DNA from: Streptomyces lucensis JCM 4490
GTDB taxonomy: Bacteria; Actinomycetota; Actinomycetes; Streptomycetales; Streptomycetaceae
Length of the DNA: 64,000 nt
Reading direction: 5' to 3'
NCBI RefSeq assembly: GCF_014650035.1
Contig: NZ_BMUE01000016.1
Coordinates: forward strand, 1-64,000
Part shown: piece by piece, positions 9,806-18,377 of the stretch
Position numbering within the stretch: the stretch's first letter is position 1
How the letters are laid out: each line of letters opens with the position of its first letter
Notes under the pieces: model-generated
What the model saw: only the letters and a program-made list of their open reading frames with translations
What the model was told of the DNA's origin: nothing
Databases searched by the model: none
Translations under genes and position numbers: made by a program

Positions 9806-10650
9806 GGGCGATGAACGCGATCCGGCGGGGCCTGGCCAACGGACTGGTGCAGGCGTTCCTCGTGGTGATCGGCCTGGTGTGGCTGACCCCGCTCGCGGGA
9901 CTGTTCCTGTCCTCGCTCCGGTCGGTCCAGGACACCGCCAAGGGCGGCTGGTGGACGGCGCTCGCCAGTCCCGGCCGGCTGTCCTTCGACAACTACTCGG
10001 CGCTGCTGAAGAACTCCGGCATGACGCAGGCGTTCTGGAACACCGTGCTGATCTCGGTGCCGACCACCTTCCTGGTCGTCGTCATCGCGGCGCTGGCCGG
10101 ATACGCCTTCGCCTGGCTGGACTTCCCGTTCCGGGAGCCGCTGTTCCTGCTGGTGGTCGCCCTGCTGGTGGTGCCGGTGCAGATCGGCCTGCTGCCGGTG
10201 GCCAAACTCTTCGGGCAGCTGGGCCTGTTCGGCACCATCCCCGGCGTCGTCCTGTTCCACGTGGCCTACGGACTGCCGTTCGCGGTGTTCCTGCTCCGCA
10301 ACTACTTCGCGGAGATGCCCAAGGAGATGCTGGAGGCGGCCCGGATGGACGGCGGCACCGAGTGGCGCATCTTCACCCGGCTGGTACTGCCGGTGGGCCG
10401 CCCGGCCATCGCCTCCCTCGCCATCTTCCAGTTCCTGTGGGTCTGGAACGACATGCTGGTGGCCCTGCTCTTCGCCGACAGCTCCTCCCAGCCCCTGACC
10501 GTCCAGCTCCAGTCCCAGATCCGCCAGTTCGGCAGCAACATCGACGTCCTGGCCCCGGGCGCCTTCCTGTCCCTGATCGTGCCGGTGGTGGTGTTCTTCG
10601 CCTTCCAGCGGCACTTCGTCCAGGGCGTCATGGCAGGCTCGGTGAAATGA
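9802..10650 (+). CDS. aglG: alpha-glucoside ABC transporter permease
   Basis: The 282-residue MalG-type permease has six predicted helices and the cytoplasmic EAA loop EMLEAARMDGGTEWRIFTRLVLP (about 173-195), which docks on the ATPase. It starts at ATG 9802, overlapping the aglF stop by four bases, with AAGGAG just upstream. Together with AglE and AglF it forms the importer that feeds the GH13 alpha-glucosidase. A strong terminator follows 21 bp downstream and closes the operon. Confidence 0.9.
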   Translation: MRAMNAIRRGLANGLVQAFLVVIGLVWLTPLAGLFLSSLRSVQDTAKGGWWTALASPGRLSFDNYSALLKNSGMTQAFWNTVLISVPTTFLVVVIAALAGYAFAWLDFPFREPLFLLVVALLVVPVQIGLLPVAKLFGQLGLFGTIPGVVLFHVAYGLPFAVFLLRNYFAEMPKEMLEAARMDGGTEWRIFTRLVLPVGRPAIASLAIFQFLWVWNDMLVALLFADSSSQPLTVQLQSQIRQFGSNIDVLAPGAFLSLIVPVVVFFAFQRHFVQGVMAGSVK

Positions 10651-10671
10651 CCCCACCTGACGGGGGTCGCA

Positions 10672-10701
10672 CGGAGGCGGCCGGAACCCCGGCCGCCTCC
10701 G
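10672..10701. terminator. strong hairpin terminator after aglG
   Basis: A perfect 13-bp stem (10672-10684 with 10689-10701) closes a four-base AACC loop. It lies between aglG and a convergent gene and may act in both directions. Confidence 0.8.
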
Positions 10702-10728
10702 CGTCGGGCGCCGTCAGGTGACGCGCCC

Positions 10729-11226
10729 TCAGCCGTGGAAGGTGATGTAGCCGTTGCCGTCCCGGTCGTCGCGGGACTTGGTGTAGGCGTGGGTGTCCGC
10801 GTGGGCGCCGGACGGCTTGTACAGGTAGATGGTGTCCTTGTCGTTGTTCCAGAGGAAGTTGCAGTTCTGGCGGTAGACGACGTTCTTCGCGTCCGAGTCG
10901 GTGCCGTGGCCCCCGCGCAGCTTCACGTAGTCGCCCGGACCGAGGTAGTGATCGGCACGGAAGGTGAACTTGTTGCTGGTGGTGGTGTCCTTGACCACGT
11001 AACCCTTGAGGTTCACGGTCGCGGTGCGCGAGTAGTTCTTGATCGTCACGTACTCGCTCTTGGAGTTGCCGGTGCTGCAGCTGTTGGAGTCCCGCCCCGG
11101 AGCGTCGTACTGGACGCCCTTGACCTTCAGGGCGGAGGAGTACTCGGCGGCCTGGGCCGGGGCCGAGACGACGACGGCGAGAGTGCCGGCCGCCACGGTT
11201 GCGGCCAGCGCGAAGCGTATACGCAT
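10729..11226 (-). CDS. small secreted lamin-tail-domain protein
   Basis: The 165-residue precursor starts MRIRFALAATVAAGTLAVVVSAPAQA|AEYSS, a clear Sec signal with AxA cleavage. The mature 140 residues read as a lamin-tail (LTD) beta-sandwich: SEYVTIKNYSRTATVNLKGYVVKD, TFRADHYLGPGDYVKLRGG and a closing NGYITFHG. LTD domains occur in secreted nucleases and cell-surface proteins and probably bind nucleic acid or cell-wall material; here the domain stands alone. Two cysteines may form a disulfide. The start is ATG 11226 with GGGGGGA upstream; an earlier TTG is less likely. It is monocistronic. Its exact role is unknown. Confidence 0.75.
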   Translation of the reverse strand: MRIRFALAATVAAGTLAVVVSAPAQAAEYSSALKVKGVQYDAPGRDSNSCSTGNSKSEYVTIKNYSRTATVNLKGYVVKDTTTSNKFTFRADHYLGPGDYVKLRGGHGTDSDAKNVVYRQNCNFLWNNDKDTIYLYKPSGAHADTHAYTKSRDDRDGNGYITFHG

Positions 11227-11350
11227 GAGGTCCCCCCTCAATGGTGCGGATGGAGCGGCAGGAGCTTACACAAAAGATGGCCGGTACATGAGGTTCCGGT
11301 GCGGAAAGTGTGAAGAACCTGACTGAGGGGGTGTCACGCAAAACGGGAGG

Positions 11351-11383
11351 AGGGCGGCGAAGGGGTCGTCCCCTCGCCGCCCT
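11351..11383. terminator. terminator downstream of the pentose-phosphate operon
   Basis: The arms AGGGCGGCG and CGCCGCCCT plus an inner AGGGG/CCCCT pair around a TCGT loop form a 14-bp stem with one bulge. It lies 15 bp after the pgl stop on the minus strand. Confidence 0.7.
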
Positions 11384-11398
11384 CGGAGCCTCACACGC

Positions 11399-12181
11399 TC
11401 AGGGCGAAGCCGGTGGGTACAGCGACCGCGGCAGGTTGGAGGCCGCCGCGGCGTCCAGCAGCCACAGCGTGCGCGCCCGGCCGTACGCCCCCGCCGCCGG
11501 CGCCTGCACCTCGCCCGCGCCCGACAGGGCGATGGCCGCGGCCTCCGCCTTGTCCTGGCCGGCCGCGAGGAGCCACACCTCGCGGGCCGCCCGGATCGCC
11601 GGGAGGGTCAGGCTGATCCGGGTCGGCGGCGGCTTCGGCGCCCCGTGCACCCCGACCACCGTGCGCTCGGTCTCCCGCACGGCGGGCAACTCCGGGAAGA
11701 GCGAGGCCACATGGGTGTCCGGGCCGACGCCCAGCATCAGCACGTCGAAGGTGGGGACCGAGCCGTGGTTGCCCGGCCCGGCTGCCTTCGCCAGTTCGGC
11801 GGCGTAGGCCTCCGCCGCCGCGTCGACGTCCGCGCCGTAGGGGCCGTCGGAGGCGGGCATGGCGTGCACGCGCTCCGGGTCCAGCGGCACGGAGTCCAGC
11901 AGCGCCTCGCGGGCCTGCGTGACATTGCGCTCGGGATCGCCCTCGGGCAGGTAGCGCTCGTCGCCCCACCACAGGTCGATGCGGCCCCAGTCCACGGCGT
12001 CCCGGGCGGGAGCCGCCGCCAGCGCGGCCAGCAGACCGTTGCCGTTGCGGCCGCCCGTGAGCACCACGGACGCGGCGCCCCTGGAGGCCTGCGCGTCCAC
12101 GATCCGGGTGATCAGGCGGGCCGCGGCGGCCTGCGCCATCAGCTCCTTGTCACGGTGGACGACCAGCTGCGGAGTGCTCAC
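11399..12181 (-). CDS. pgl: 6-phosphogluconolactonase
   Basis: The 260-residue protein (VSTPQLVVHRDKELM...) belongs to the DevB/Pgl family: GRIDLWWGDERYLPEGDPERN is the characteristic active-site stretch, and VLMLGVGPDTHVASLFP is the second conserved block. It hydrolyses 6-phosphogluconolactone made by the adjacent glucose-6-phosphate dehydrogenase. The GTG start at 12181 overlaps the opcA stop by four bases, so translation is coupled. It is the last gene of the operon tkt-tal-zwf-opcA-pgl, followed by a terminator. Confidence 0.92.
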   Translation of the reverse strand: MSTPQLVVHRDKELMAQAAAARLITRIVDAQASRGAASVVLTGGRNGNGLLAALAAAPARDAVDWGRIDLWWGDERYLPEGDPERNVTQAREALLDSVPLDPERVHAMPASDGPYGADVDAAAEAYAAELAKAAGPGNHGSVPTFDVLMLGVGPDTHVASLFPELPAVRETERTVVGVHGAPKPPPTRISLTLPAIRAAREVWLLAAGQDKAEAAAIALSGAGEVQAPAAGAYGRARTLWLLDAAAASNLPRSLYPPASP

Positions 12182-13239
12182 TTCGCCGCCGCCTTCCTCG
12201 CCGGGGCCTTCTTCGCGGTCCGCGCCGCGGCCTTCTTCGCGGGCGCCGTCGCGGCCTCCTCCGCCGGCTCGGCCCCGGCCGGGGGCTCGTCCGCCGCGGG
12301 CTGCTGCTCCGGCACCGTGTTCAGCCGCTCCACGCCGTAGCGCAGCGCCGACGCGTAGGTGTCGTCCGGGTCGAGCCGGCGCAGTTCCTCCGCGATCAGC
12401 TCGGCGGTGTCCCGCCGCTTGAGCGCCACCGCGCGGGCCGGCTGGCCCTCGATGGACAGCGTGGCCAGCGAGCCGTCCGCGCGGTCCAGGACGATCGGGC
12501 CGCAGCTCGTGTCCAGCCGCACCGCGGTGAGCCCCGGACCGGACGACAGCGACCGCTTCACCCGCACGTCCAGCCGGTCCGCCAGCCACATCGCCAGCAG
12601 TTCGCAGCTCGGGTTGAACTCCTCGCCCTCCACCTCGACGGCCCGCACCTCGCAGACCACCTGGTCCAGCGCGGCCGCGAGCATCGAGCGCCACGGGGTG
12701 ATCCGGGTCCACGACAGGTCCGTGTCGCCGGGCGTGTAGGCCTCGGCGCGGGCGGACAGCTCCCGCACGGGCTGCTCGGCGGCGTAGGTGTCGGTGACCC
12801 GGCGCTGGGCGAGCGCGCCGAGGGGGTCCTTGGCCGGGTCCAGCGGCGCGTTCACCGGCCACCACACGACGACGGGGGCGTCCGGCAGCAGCAGCGGCAG
12901 CACGACCGAGTCGGCATGGTCGGACACCTCGCCGTACAGCCGGAGCACGACCGTCTCGCCGGTGCCCGCGTCCGCGCCCACCCGGACCTCCGCGTCCAGC
13001 CGCGAGGACGTGCGGTCGCGCGGGCTGCGCGAGACCCGTTTGATGACCACCAGCGTGCGCGAGGGGTGCTCGCGCGAGGCGTCGTTGGCGGCCTTCAGGG
13101 AGTCGTAGGCGTTCTCCTCGTCGGTGACGATGACGAGGGTCAGGACCATGCCGACGGCGGGTGTGCCGATGGCCCGGCGGCCCCTGACGAGCGCCTTGTT
13201 GATGTCGCCGGCGGTGGTGTCGGTCAGGTCTATCTTCAT
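12178..13239 (-). CDS. opcA: OpcA, glucose-6-phosphate dehydrogenase assembly protein
   Basis: The 353-residue protein starts MKIDLTDTTAGDINKALV and has the conserved OpcA sequence through about residue 310. In cyanobacteria and actinobacteria OpcA is an allosteric effector or assembly factor for the Zwf enzyme. It overlaps zwf by ATGA and pgl by GTGA, consistent with production in fixed ratio. The last 35-40 residues are alanine-, lysine- and proline-rich (APAKKAAARTAKKAPARKAAAK) and resemble the C-terminal tail of linker histones and actinobacterial HupS proteins. This tail is not needed for the OpcA fold and is notable. Confidence 0.92.
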   Translation of the reverse strand: MKIDLTDTTAGDINKALVRGRRAIGTPAVGMVLTLVIVTDEENAYDSLKAANDASREHPSRTLVVIKRVSRSPRDRTSSRLDAEVRVGADAGTGETVVLRLYGEVSDHADSVVLPLLLPDAPVVVWWPVNAPLDPAKDPLGALAQRRVTDTYAAEQPVRELSARAEAYTPGDTDLSWTRITPWRSMLAAALDQVVCEVRAVEVEGEEFNPSCELLAMWLADRLDVRVKRSLSSGPGLTAVRLDTSCGPIVLDRADGSLATLSIEGQPARAVALKRRDTAELIAEELRRLDPDDTYASALRYGVERLNTVPEQQPAADEPPAGAEPAEEAATAPAKKAAARTAKKAPARKAAAK

Positions 13240-14774
13240 GGCCGGCGCCAGCTCCGTCCGTCTCGTGCGAGCATCTCGTCCGCCTCGGCCGGCCCCCAGG
13301 TGCCCGACTTGTACTGTGCGGGCCTGCCGTGCGCGTCCCAGTGCTGCTCGATCGGGTCGAGGATCTTCCAGGACAGCTCGACCTCCTCCGTGCGCGGGAA
13401 GAGGTTGGCGTCGCCGAGCAGCACGTCCAGGATGAGCCGCTCGTACGCCTCCGGGCTGGACTCCGTGAAGGACTCGCCGTAGGCGAAGTCCATGGACACG
13501 TCCCGGATCTCCATCGAGGTGCCGGGCACCTTCGACCCGAAGCGGACCGTGATGCCCTCGTCGGGCTGGACGCGGATGACGATCGCGTTCTGCCCCAGCT
13601 CCTCCGTCGCCGTGTGGTCGAAGGGGGAGTGCGGGGCCCGCTGGAAGACGACCGCGATCTCCGTCACCCGGCGGCCGAGCCGCTTGCCGGTGCGCAGGTA
13701 GAAGGGGACGCCCGCCCAGCGGCGGTTGTCTATCTCCAGCTTGACCGCCGCGTAGGTGTCGGTCTTCGACTTCTGGTCGATGCCCTCTTCCTCGAGGTAC
13801 CCGATGACCTTCTCGCCGCCCTGCCAGCCGGCCGCGTACTGGCCGCGCACGGTGTCGCGGCTCAGGTCCCTCGGCAGCCGGACGGCGCCCAGCACCTTGG
13901 TCTTCTCCGCGGCCAGCGCGTCCGCGCCGAAGGAGGCGGGCTCCTCCATGGCGGTGAGCGCCATCAGCTGGAGCAGGTGGTTCTGGATGACGTCCCGGGC
14001 GGCGCCGATGCCGTCGTAGTAGCCGGCCCGGCCGCCGATGCCGATGTCCTCGGCCATCGTGATCTGCACGTGGTCCACGAAGGACCGGTTCCAGATCGGC
14101 TCGAACATCGTGTTGGCGAAGCGCAGCGCCAAAATGTTCTGGACGGTCTCCTTGCCGAGGTAGTGGTCGATCCGGAACACCTGGTCCGGCTCGAACACCT
14201 CGTGCACGATCCCGTTCAGCTCCTCGGCCGACCGCAGGTCGTGCCCGAACGGCTTCTCGATGACCGCGCGCCGCCAGGAACCCCCGGTCTGGTCGGCGAG
14301 GCCGTGCTTCTTCAGCTGCTGGATGACGACGGGGAAGGAGCGCGGCGGCACCGACAGGTAGAAGGCGAAGTTGCCGCCCGTGCCCTGGGCCTTGTCCAGT
14401 TCGTCGATGGTGGAGCGCAGCCGCTCGAACGCGTCGTCGTCGTCGAAGGTGCCCTGGACGAAGCGCATCCCCTGGATGAGCTGCTGCCAGACCTCCTCGC
14501 GGAACGGGGTGCGGGCGTGCGCCTTGACGGCGTCGTGGACCTCCTGCGCGAAGTCCTCGTTCTCCCACTCGCGGCGGGCGAAGCCCACCAGCGAGAAGCC
14601 CGGCGGCAGCAGACCCCGGTTGGCGAGGTCGTACACCGCGGGCATCAGCTTCTTGCGGGACAGGTCGCCCGTGACCCCGAAGATGACCAGGCCCGACGGC
14701 CCCGCGATGCGCGGGAGCCGTCGGTCGGCCGGGTCACGAAGCGGGTTCGCTCCGGAACCGGAAACGGGTGACAA
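13236..14774 (-). CDS. zwf: glucose-6-phosphate 1-dehydrogenase
   Basis: The 512-residue enzyme has the NADP-binding Rossmann motif FGVTGDLSRKKL near the N terminus, the active-site motif RIDHYLGKE around residue 205 and the EKPFG motif. It oxidises glucose-6-phosphate to the lactone and makes NADPH. The start chosen is TTG 14774, one base after the tal stop codon, with GGAGGG seven bases upstream; no ATG or GTG gives the conserved N terminus (NPLRDPADRRLPRIAGPSG). Translation is likely coupled to tal. OpcA, made from the same transcript, is its expected partner. Confidence 0.93.
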   Translation of the reverse strand: MSPVSGSGANPLRDPADRRLPRIAGPSGLVIFGVTGDLSRKKLMPAVYDLANRGLLPPGFSLVGFARREWENEDFAQEVHDAVKAHARTPFREEVWQQLIQGMRFVQGTFDDDDAFERLRSTIDELDKAQGTGGNFAFYLSVPPRSFPVVIQQLKKHGLADQTGGSWRRAVIEKPFGHDLRSAEELNGIVHEVFEPDQVFRIDHYLGKETVQNILALRFANTMFEPIWNRSFVDHVQITMAEDIGIGGRAGYYDGIGAARDVIQNHLLQLMALTAMEEPASFGADALAAEKTKVLGAVRLPRDLSRDTVRGQYAAGWQGGEKVIGYLEEEGIDQKSKTDTYAAVKLEIDNRRWAGVPFYLRTGKRLGRRVTEIAVVFQRAPHSPFDHTATEELGQNAIVIRVQPDEGITVRFGSKVPGTSMEIRDVSMDFAYGESFTESSPEAYERLILDVLLGDANLFPRTEEVELSWKILDPIEQHWDAHGRPAQYKSGTWGPAEADEMLARDGRSWRRP

Positions 14775-14775
14775 G

Positions 14776-15894
14776 TCAGCCCTCCGAGGGGGCGAGGCGC
14801 TCGAGCTCCGCCTGGGTCGACTTCAGCAGGTCGTTCCAGGACGCCTCGAACTTCTCGACGCCCTCCTCCTCCAGCACCCGCACGACGTCGTCGTACGAGA
14901 TGCCGAGCTTCTCCAGCGCGTCGAGGTCGGCGCGGGCCTGCTCGTAGGTGCCGGCGACGGTGTTGCCGGTGATCTCGCCGTGGTCCTCGGTGGCCTCCAG
15001 CGTGGCCTCCGGCATGGTGTTGACCGTGTTCGGCGCGACCAGCTCGGTGACGTACAGGGTGTCCTGGTACGCCGGGTCCTTCACACCGGTCGACGCCCAC
15101 AGCGGACGCTGCCTGTTGGCGCCCGCGTTCTCCAGCGCGTTCCAGCGGTCGGAGGAGAACACCTCCTCGTACGCCTGGTAGGCCAGGCGCGCGTTGGCGA
15201 CGGCGGCCTTGCCGCGCAGCGCCTTGGCCTCGTCGGTACCAAGATCCTCCAGGCGCTTGTCGATCTCGGTGTCCACGCGGGAAACGAAGAAGGACGCCAC
15301 CGAGTGGATCTTCGACAGGTCGAGGCCGCGCTCCTTGGCCCTCTCCAGGCCGGTCAGGTAGGCGTCCATGACCTTGCGGTAGCGCTCCAGGGAGAAGATC
15401 AGCGTGACGTTGACGCTGATGCCGAGCCCGATCGTGTCGGCGATCGCCGGCAGGCCCGCCTGGGTGGCCGGGATCTTGATGAGGGTGTTCGGGCGGTCGA
15501 CCAGCCAGGCCAGCTGCTTGGCCTCGGCGACCGTCGCCTTCTCGTCGTGCGCGAGGCGCGGGTCGACCTCGATGGAGACCCGGCCGTCCTGACCGCCGGT
15601 GGCGTCGAAGACGGGGCGCAGGATGTCGGCGGCGTCCCGGACGTCCGCCGTGGTGATCATGCGGATGGCCTCTTCGACGGTGACCTTGCGGGCGGCGAGG
15701 TCCGACAGCTGCTGGTCGTAGCCGTCGCCCTGCGAGATCGCCTTCTGGAAGATCGTCGGGTTGGTGGTGACGCCCACGACGTGCTGCTGGTCGATCAGCT
15801 CGGCGAGGTTGCCGGACGTGATCCGCTTGCGCGACAGGTCGTCCAGCCAGATCGCGACGCCTTCCTCGGAGAGGCGCTTGAGTGCGTCTGTCAT
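14776..15894 (-). CDS. tal: transaldolase
   Basis: The 372-residue protein is a class 3 (actinobacterial-length) transaldolase, with GVTTNPTIFQKAI as the phosphate/donor-binding strand and LIKIPATQAGLPAI carrying the Schiff-base lysine. It moves dihydroxyacetone units between sedoheptulose-7-phosphate and glyceraldehyde-3-phosphate. The ATG at 15894 is preceded by TAGGAGA. It lies 33 bp downstream of tkt and one base upstream of zwf. Confidence 0.94.
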   Translation of the reverse strand: MTDALKRLSEEGVAIWLDDLSRKRITSGNLAELIDQQHVVGVTTNPTIFQKAISQGDGYDQQLSDLAARKVTVEEAIRMITTADVRDAADILRPVFDATGGQDGRVSIEVDPRLAHDEKATVAEAKQLAWLVDRPNTLIKIPATQAGLPAIADTIGLGISVNVTLIFSLERYRKVMDAYLTGLERAKERGLDLSKIHSVASFFVSRVDTEIDKRLEDLGTDEAKALRGKAAVANARLAYQAYEEVFSSDRWNALENAGANRQRPLWASTGVKDPAYQDTLYVTELVAPNTVNTMPEATLEATEDHGEITGNTVAGTYEQARADLDALEKLGISYDDVVRVLEEEGVEKFEASWNDLLKSTQAELERLAPSEG

Positions 15895-15927
15895 GGAATT
15901 ACATCTCCTACGTGTCGTATATGAGCG

Positions 15928-18015
15928 TCAGCGCTGGGCGGCGGCGATGGATTCCCGGGCCTTGGCGGCCACGTTCTCGGCGGTGAAGCCGAACTCGCGG
16001 AAGAGCACCTTGCCGTCGGCGGAAGCACCGAAGTGCTCCAGGGAAACGATGCGGCCGGCGTCCCCGACGTACTTGTGCCAGGTCAGACCGATGCCCGCCT
16101 CCACGGCGACACGGGCCTTCACGGACGGCGGCAGCACGGAGTCCCGGTACCCCTGGTCCTGCTGCTCGAACCACTCCACGGACGGCATCGACACCACGCG
16201 CGTGGGCACGCCCTCGGCCTGGAGCCGCTCGCGGGCCTCGACCGCCACGTGCACCTCGGAACCGGTGGCGATCAGGATCACCTGCGCCTCGCCGCCGTCG
16301 GCCTCGAACAGCACGTAGCCGCCCTTGGCCGCGTCCTCGTTCGGCTCGTACGTCGGCACGCCCTGACGGGTGAGGGCGAGGCCGTGCGGCTGCCCCTTGC
16401 CGAACTCCTTGGTCCAGCGCCCGAGGATCTCGCGCCAGGCGATCGCGGTCTCGTTCGCGTCCGCCGGGCGGACGATGTTCAGACCCGGGATGGCGCGCAG
16501 CGAGGCCAGGTGCTCGACCGGCTGGTGGGTGGGGCCGTCCTCGCCGAGGCCGATGGAGTCGTGCGTCCACACGTACGTCACCGGCAGGTGCATCAGGGCC
16601 GACAGGCGCACGGCGTTGCGCATGTAGTCGGAGAAGACGAGGAAGGTGCCGCCGTAGATCCGGGTGTTGCCGTGCAGGGCGATGCCGTTCATCTCGGCGC
16701 CCATGGAGTGCTCGCGGATGCCGAAGTGGATCGTGCGGCCGTACGGGTTGGCCTCGGGCAGCGGGTTGCCCTCGGGGAGGAACGAGCTGTCCTTGTCGAT
16801 GGTGGTGTTGTTCGATCCGGCCAGGTCGGCGGAGCCGCCCCACAGCTCGGGGATCACCGCGCCGAGCGCCTGCAGCACCTTGCCGGAGGCGGCACGCGTG
16901 GCGACGGCCTTGCCCGGCTCGAACACCGGGAGCTTCTCCTCCCAGCCGGTGGGCAGCTCGCCCCTGGCGATCCGGTCGAAGTCGGCGGCCCGCTCGGGGT
17001 TGCCGTCCCGCCACACCTGCAGGGACTTCTCCCACTCGGCCTTCGCCTCGGCGCCCCGCTCCAGCGCCTTGCGGGCGTGGCCGATGACCTCGTCGGAGAC
17101 CTCGAAGGTCTGCTCGGGGTCGAAGCCGAGGACGCGCTTGGTCGCCGCGACCTCCTCGTCGCCCAGGGCGGAGCCGTGCGCGGCCTCGGTGTTCTGGGCG
17201 TTCGGGGCCGGCCAGGCGATGATCGAGCGCATCGCGATGAACGACGGACGGTCCGTGACCCGCTTGGCCTCCTGGATCGCCGCGAACAGCGCGGCCGGGT
17301 CCAGGTCGCCGTCGGCCTTGGGCTCCACACGCTGCACGTGCCAGCCGTAGGCCTCGTACCGCTTGACGGTGTCCTCGGAGACGGCCGTCTCGGTGTCGCC
17401 CTCGATCGAGATGTGGTTGTCGTCCCACAGCAGGATCAGGTTGCCGAGCTTCTGGTGGCCGGCCAGCGAGGACGCCTCGGCGGAGATGCCCTCCTGCAGG
17501 CAGCCGTCACCGGCGATGCAGTAGACGAAGTGGTCGAACGGGGACTCGCCCCGCGGGGCCTCCGGATCGAACAGGCCGCGCTCGTAGCGGGCGGCCATCG
17601 CCATGCCCACCGCGTTGGCCACACCCTGGCCCAGCGGGCCGGTGGTGGTCTCCACACCCTTGGTGTGCCCGTACTCCGGGTGACCGGGGGTCTTCGAACC
17701 CCACGTCCGGAAGGCCTTCAGGTCGTCCAGCTCCAGGCCGAAGCCGGCCAGGTAGAGCTGGGTGTAGAGGGTCAGGGACGAGTGGCCGGCTGACAGCACG
17801 AAGCGGTCGCGGCCGACCCACTCCGGGTCGGCCGGGTCATGCCGCATCACCTTCTGGAAGAGGGTGTAGGCGGCAGGCGCCAGGCTCATCGCCGTACCGG
17901 GATGGCCGTTGCCGACCTTCTGTACGGCGTCGGCGGCCAGGACACGGGCGGTGTCCACGGCCCGCTGGTCCAGGTCGGTCCACTCAAGGTCTGTGGTGGT
18001 CGGCTTGGTGCTCAC
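15928..18015 (-). CDS. tkt: transketolase
   Basis: The 695-residue protein has the usual three-domain transketolase layout. Motifs include GNGHPGTAMSLAP, the thiamine-diphosphate motif starting GDGCLQEGISAEASS and ending at WDDN, and THDSIGLGEDGPTHQPVE in the pyrimidine domain. It transfers two-carbon units in the non-oxidative pentose-phosphate pathway. The GTG start (18015) gives MSTKPTTTDLEWTDLDQ. It is the first gene of the five-gene operon, so the promoter must lie in the 360-bp gap shared with ctaB. Confidence 0.95.
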   Translation of the reverse strand: MSTKPTTTDLEWTDLDQRAVDTARVLAADAVQKVGNGHPGTAMSLAPAAYTLFQKVMRHDPADPEWVGRDRFVLSAGHSSLTLYTQLYLAGFGLELDDLKAFRTWGSKTPGHPEYGHTKGVETTTGPLGQGVANAVGMAMAARYERGLFDPEAPRGESPFDHFVYCIAGDGCLQEGISAEASSLAGHQKLGNLILLWDDNHISIEGDTETAVSEDTVKRYEAYGWHVQRVEPKADGDLDPAALFAAIQEAKRVTDRPSFIAMRSIIAWPAPNAQNTEAAHGSALGDEEVAATKRVLGFDPEQTFEVSDEVIGHARKALERGAEAKAEWEKSLQVWRDGNPERAADFDRIARGELPTGWEEKLPVFEPGKAVATRAASGKVLQALGAVIPELWGGSADLAGSNNTTIDKDSSFLPEGNPLPEANPYGRTIHFGIREHSMGAEMNGIALHGNTRIYGGTFLVFSDYMRNAVRLSALMHLPVTYVWTHDSIGLGEDGPTHQPVEHLASLRAIPGLNIVRPADANETAIAWREILGRWTKEFGKGQPHGLALTRQGVPTYEPNEDAAKGGYVLFEADGGEAQVILIATGSEVHVAVEARERLQAEGVPTRVVSMPSVEWFEQQDQGYRDSVLPPSVKARVAVEAGIGLTWHKYVGDAGRIVSLEHFGASADGKVLFREFGFTAENVAAKARESIAAAQR

Positions 18016-18377
18016 CCTGGGTCAGGGCTCCTCTCCACATGTCGGTCGCCGGTCTTCGGGGCGCGCGGCCCACCCGGCCGCCGGCGTGCTTCTGCCCGCC
18101 GGCCGCTGCCGAGCCTACCCCTGTGAGGACGTGCATTTTTTCGAGTGTTTCCAGACTGACGGGACTCAGTGCGATCCGCCTCCCGACTGGCCGGCAAGGC
18201 ATTTGGCACATGAATACGGAGCTGCTCATCTGACCGCTCAATCGAGTGCCGGGGGACCTCGAACGAGGCGCGTGCCAACACGAGCGCACCCCCGCGAAGG
18301 CCGGGGTCTGGGCAACGTCTAAAGTGGCGTGGTACGCGCGAGCCTTTACCGCCCGTTCACACGGGAGGCTCGCTGGG
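18016..18377. other. divergent intergenic region tkt / ctaB
   Basis: This 362-bp gap must hold promoters for the pentose-phosphate operon (minus) and ctaB (plus). Several weak candidates exist, but I see no convincing -35/-10 pair, tRNA or small gene. Its composition from about 18120 to 18240 is less GC-rich than its surroundings, which fits promoter DNA. Confidence 0.4.

Noticed and set aside
12178..14568. A single 796-codon minus-strand gene covering zwf and opcA
   Set aside because: The upstream part is zwf read in the wrong frame; only from 13239 does the frame become OpcA. Zwf is complete in its own frame and ends at 13236.
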